Position numbers and translations under genes: made by a program. A model generated the notes under the pieces. It was not told the origin of the DNA, did no database searches, and worked only from the letters and a program-made list of their open reading frames with translations. A stretch of DNA of 17,008 nt from FEN-727 sp036508635 (GTDB lineage Bacteria > Actinomycetota > Geothermincolia > Fen-727 > Anoxymicrobiaceae), in contig DATCGY010000196.1 of assembly GCA_036508635.1 (NCBI GenBank), positions 1 to 17,008 of the forward strand, given 5' to 3'. This document shows, one piece after another, positions 14,341 through 17,008 of the stretch; the stretch's first letter is position 1; every line of letters starts with the position of its first letter.

Positions 14341-15387
14341 TCAAGCGATGATATTTACAATGAGCATCTCGAGAACGTGCCCATGGTAGTCGGCGTCGGG
14401 AAGATATTTCGCGGAGTGCATCTCGACCTGCGCTCTCTTGAACTCGCCGAAAGCAGAGCGTAACCTCTCCGCGGAAAACCTCTTGGATTGCTGCACGCAC
14501 TTCCCGACCAGGAATAGCGGAATCGAGAGCTCCTCGGCGATGGCGGGGTACTCATGGCCAGCGGCCAGAGACCTGCACCTGGCAATGAGCCTGAACTGCC
14601 GTAGTAGCAGGTTGAATATCCTCTGAGGGCTCTCACCCTGGCGTATCAGCCTGTTGAGTAGGAATATCGAGAGGTCGCGTCTCCTGTCAGCGACCGCGTC
14701 CACGAGCTCGAAAACCCCCTGCTCAGCGGCCGGTAGTACGACCTGTGCAATGTCAGTAACCCTGACGATTTCGCGATCCGCAATGAAGAGCGAAACTCGC
14801 TCTATAGCATCTTGCAGGTCGCGCAACTCGCAGCCGACGTTCTCGAGCAGAAGATCGCCGGCCGGCGTCTCGACCCTCTTGCCCCTCTTCCTGAACTGCT
14901 CTGTGATCCACTCTTCGAACTTCTGCTGCTTTCCGCGGCCGGATAGCGAGAACTTGAGCACTTCGCCCGATGCCTTCGCCTTCTTGAAGAGCGCTCCGCT
15001 CTCTATTCGTTTCAGGGTGCCGGCGTCCCGCGACTCTCCCGGCCCGGAAACGTGAGCGACCATCACCAGGGTCGTTGCCGGGTTTGGGCGATCTAGATAC
15101 TCGGATATGATCTCCTGGCCCTTGCGGGGCAGTTTGTCGATATCGCGTGCGATTACCAGGCGGCGTGACGACATCAGCGGGATCGTCTCCGCAGAGTCCA
15201 CTATACGCTCGGCGCCAACCTCGGCTGCGTTCAACACCTCCATGTTGAAATCAGCGTCAACCTGTGACGCGAGCAGGTCCTGAAGGCGCTTCAGTGCGTT
15301 CTCAACCAGCAGCTCTTCGTCACCGTAGAGGAAATATATGTTTTTGAGTTCTTCGACGCTTTCTACTCGCTTCTTGGCCATTTTCAC
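14341..15387 (-). CDS. holA: DNA polymerase III delta subunit (HolA)
   Basis: A 348-residue delta subunit, the clamp-loader component that opens the beta sliding clamp. The N-terminal AAA+-like domain starts with YFLYGDEELLVENAL (about 18-32) and includes SSRRLVIARDIDKLP. Like other delta subunits it has no Walker A motif. The C-terminal collar domain begins near FELVDAVADRR and has the conserved LLRQFRLIARCRSL stretch. Length is typical. The GTG at 15387 overlaps the comEC stop as GTGA; an ATG two codons later (15381) is equally possible. comEC-holA-rpsT is the order seen in Firmicutes and many Actinobacteria, and coupling to comEC is probable. Its end converges on rpsT with no visible minus-strand terminator. 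Confidence 0.94.
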   Translation of the reverse strand: MKMAKKRVESVEELKNIYFLYGDEELLVENALKRLQDLLASQVDADFNMEVLNAAEVGAERIVDSAETIPLMSSRRLVIARDIDKLPRKGQEIISEYLDRPNPATTLVMVAHVSGPGESRDAGTLKRIESGALFKKAKASGEVLKFSLSGRGKQQKFEEWITEQFRKRGKRVETPAGDLLLENVGCELRDLQDAIERVSLFIADREIVRVTDIAQVVLPAAEQGVFELVDAVADRRRDLSIFLLNRLIRQGESPQRIFNLLLRQFRLIARCRSLAAGHEYPAIAEELSIPLFLVGKCVQQSKRFSAERLRSAFGEFKRAQVEMHSAKYLPDADYHGHVLEMLIVNIIA

Positions 15388-17008
15388 CGCCCAGCTTTGA
15401 CGAGGCCAATTCTACCATTGTCAACCGACAGCGATATGTCTCCGTCGGTATCTGTTCGCGCGACCCTGATACCCCGTGAGGCCAGAAGCTGGAGGCACTC
15501 GCCGGCCGGGTGTCCGTACATATTATCCCGGCCCACGGATATCGCGGCAACGGCGGGGTCGCATGCCTCGTAGAACCTGGCAGAGGCCGCCTCCCGAGCT
15601 CCCTGGTGCGGAATCTTGAGGAGGTCGCACTCCAGGTTCGGGTGACGGCCGAGTAGGGTGTCCTCGGCCTCGGGGCCGATATCGCCACTTAACAGCGCGC
15701 GCATCCCCGCTACGCGCGCCATGATAACCACGGAGCAATCGTTTACATCTTCAGGGATCCTCTCGAGGTCGAGTGGCGCATACAGTACGTAAAGCTCCGT
15801 TGACGATGAAACCCTGAACACCTGGCCTTCACGAGCTACCGTCCGTTTGACGCCTTTGCTCTCGGCAACCTGGACCATCGTCCGATACAATCCGGACATC
15901 TTCGGCAAACCGGGGTCTATCAGCCGTCCAACCGGGAGTTGCTGCAGAACAGTGATAAGACCAGCTTCGTGGTCGGCGTGCGGATGTGAAGATACGATGG
16001 CGTCGAGCTTTCGCACGTTCAACGCCTCGAGCTTCTTCATAAGGAGTCGACCGTCGGGTCCGCCATCAACGAGCACCGAGGCGCCCGAACGGTCCTGCAC
16101 TAGTATGGCGTCACCCTCACCAACATCGAGCACGGTAACGCGGTTGACTGAGTAGAACGCCGCAATAGGCGTGCACGGTACCAGGGCTAGCATCACTGCC
16201 ACCATGCACGCGATGGCCGGCTTGAACAGGGCGCCACCGGAACGCGCGCGAGCGATTATCGTTGCCAGTGCATACAGGTAGACAATGACGGAAAGGACTC
16301 CGGCGGTCGCTCCAAATACACCCGCCTTTGGAACCGTCGAGAAAAAGGAAGCAACGGCGACCACGTACCTGCATGCAAACCGTATCGGTATGGCAAGCAC
16401 CGTCGCAGCGGGCGCAAAGGCTTCACCGAAGATCGCGAGTCCCCAACCGGAGAGTAACAGTGGACCTATCAACGGTACTACTAGTGCGTTAGCCGCGATT
16501 GCGGTCACCGGCACTCCATCTCCCCTTAAGAGCATCAGCGGGATTATCGCCAGTTGTGTGCCGGCACAAACAGCGATGAACATGCGAAAACCAGACGTTT
16601 TCAAGCCCCTGACCGCAAGCACTATTCCACAAGCCGCGACGAAGGAGTACTGGAACGTCGAGTCGAAAAGCGAGCGTGGGTTCAGCGCAACGATTATGAC
16701 CCCGACGATGGAAAGCCCGGCCAGTGGGTCGTAATCTTGCCCGGCCATGGCGCCGCCGAACGCTATTGCCGCCATGATAGATGCCCGCAAGGTAGAGGGC
16801 TTAAAGTTCGAAAGCGCGAGGACGAGCAGCGCGGCGAGGCAGGCACAGATGTACCTGCTTTTGCGCCCCGCCCCCGCAGCCGCGAGAGCTCCCAGCACTA
16901 TGAGCGCGACAGATCCGACGTGAAGGCCCGCAACAGATACTATGTGAGACAGCCCGCATGCCCTGAGATCCGCCATGACCCCGGGGTCGATCCGGTCGAC
17001 CCTTCCGG
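15384..17008 (-). CDS. comEC: ComEC/Rec2 DNA-uptake channel protein (5' end outside window)
   Basis: The C-terminal 540 residues of ComEC, the inner-membrane channel that passes single-stranded DNA into the cytoplasm during transformation. The frame is still open at the right edge, so the start and OB-fold region are missing. The visible part begins in the Competence domain with the hallmark LSHIVSVAGLHVG, then a run of membrane helices over about 300 residues. A C-terminal metallo-beta-lactamase-like domain carries VLDVGEGDAILV, the metal motif HPHADHEAGL, SGDIG and IPHQGA; this domain is proposed to degrade the non-transported strand. With the catalytic motif intact the gene looks functional. 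No other competence genes are in the window, although comEA often lies upstream. Its TGA overlaps the GTG of holA. Confidence 0.95.
   Translation of the reverse strand, partial: GRVDRIDPGVMADLRACGLSHIVSVAGLHVGSVALIVLGALAAAGAGRKSRYICACLAALLVLALSNFKPSTLRASIMAAIAFGGAMAGQDYDPLAGLSIVGVIIVALNPRSLFDSTFQYSFVAACGIVLAVRGLKTSGFRMFIAVCAGTQLAIIPLMLLRGDGVPVTAIAANALVVPLIGPLLLSGWGLAIFGEAFAPAATVLAIPIRFACRYVVAVASFFSTVPKAGVFGATAGVLSVIVYLYALATIIARARSGGALFKPAIACMVAVMLALVPCTPIAAFYSVNRVTVLDVGEGDAILVQDRSGASVLVDGGPDGRLLMKKLEALNVRKLDAIVSSHPHADHEAGLITVLQQLPVGRLIDPGLPKMSGLYRTMVQVAESKGVKRTVAREGQVFRVSSSTELYVLYAPLDLERIPEDVNDCSVVIMARVAGMRALLSGDIGPEAEDTLLGRHPNLECDLLKIPHQGAREAASARFYEACDPAVAAISVGRDNMYGHPAGECLQLLASRGIRVARTDTDGDISLSVDNGRIGLVKAGR

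Noticed and set aside
1..17008. Search for mobile elements, CRISPR arrays, tRNA/rRNA genes, toxin-antitoxin or defence genes
   Set aside because: No transposase or integrase-like protein, direct repeat array, cloverleaf sequence or defence domain was seen; conserved housekeeping genes fill the window.

Overview
This is a GC-rich bacterial chromosome segment, packed almost end to end with conserved housekeeping genes. I find no rRNA, tRNA, insertion sequence, prophage, CRISPR array or toxin/defence locus. Sixteen complete protein genes and two partial ones (comEC at the right edge, a sepF-like start at the left edge) account for nearly every base. All lie on the minus strand except rpsT. Reading the minus strand from right to left, the order is comEC, holA, (rpsT on +), lepA, hrcA, dnaJ, rsmE, mtaB, HIT-family gene, yqeY, phoH, pgpH (yqfF), ybeY, corC-like gene, pgeF, acylphosphatase, yggS, sepF-like.

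The order suggests a Gram-positive-type lineage. comEC-holA-rpsT-lepA-hrcA-...-dnaJ-rsmE-mtaB-...-yqeY-...-phoH-pgpH-ybeY is a shortened form of the Bacillus/Clostridium order. The direct hrcA-dnaJ pair without grpE/dnaK, and the phoH-ybeY-corC run, are typical of Actinobacteria. The mixture, together with frequent AGG/AGA arginine and ATA isoleucine codons in a GC-rich genome, would fit a deep-branching actinobacterial or thermophilic Firmicutes-like lineage. That placement is an inference.

Layout. 17008-14341: DNA uptake channel ComEC and the clamp-loader delta subunit HolA, overlapping by 4 nt. 14340-13764: the rpsT gene on the + strand with its own promoter and intrinsic terminator, then a divergent regulatory region shared with lepA. 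That region holds an extended -10 promoter for lepA and an inverted repeat over its -35 zone. 13763-11958: LepA/EF4, apparently starting with a rare CTG codon. 11942-9739: a perfect CIRCE operator followed by hrcA and dnaJ, a self-regulated heat-shock unit. 9686-3228: RNA modification and ribosome/RNA maturation genes (rsmE, mtaB, HIT, yqeY, phoH, ybeY) with the c-di-AMP phosphodiesterase pgpH, all tightly coupled by overlaps or gaps of 1 to 23 nt. 3210-1: a CNNM/CorC membrane protein, then pgeF, acylphosphatase, yggS and the start of a sepF-like gene. In many Gram-positives pgeF-yggS-sepF sits beside ftsZ, so this joins a cell-division-associated cluster to the phoH/ybeY cluster.

Taken together the genes serve translation and RNA maturation (rpsT, lepA, rsmE, mtaB, ybeY, phoH, yqeY), stress control of chaperones (hrcA, dnaJ), second-messenger and ion homeostasis (pgpH, CorC-like), replication and DNA uptake (holA, comEC) and cell envelope or division (pgeF, yggS, sepF). 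I see no new multi-gene system. The points worth a second look are regulatory: the CTG start and dyad at lepA, the promoter-embedded CIRCE, and a ten-G tract acting as the ribosome-binding region of the acylphosphatase gene.
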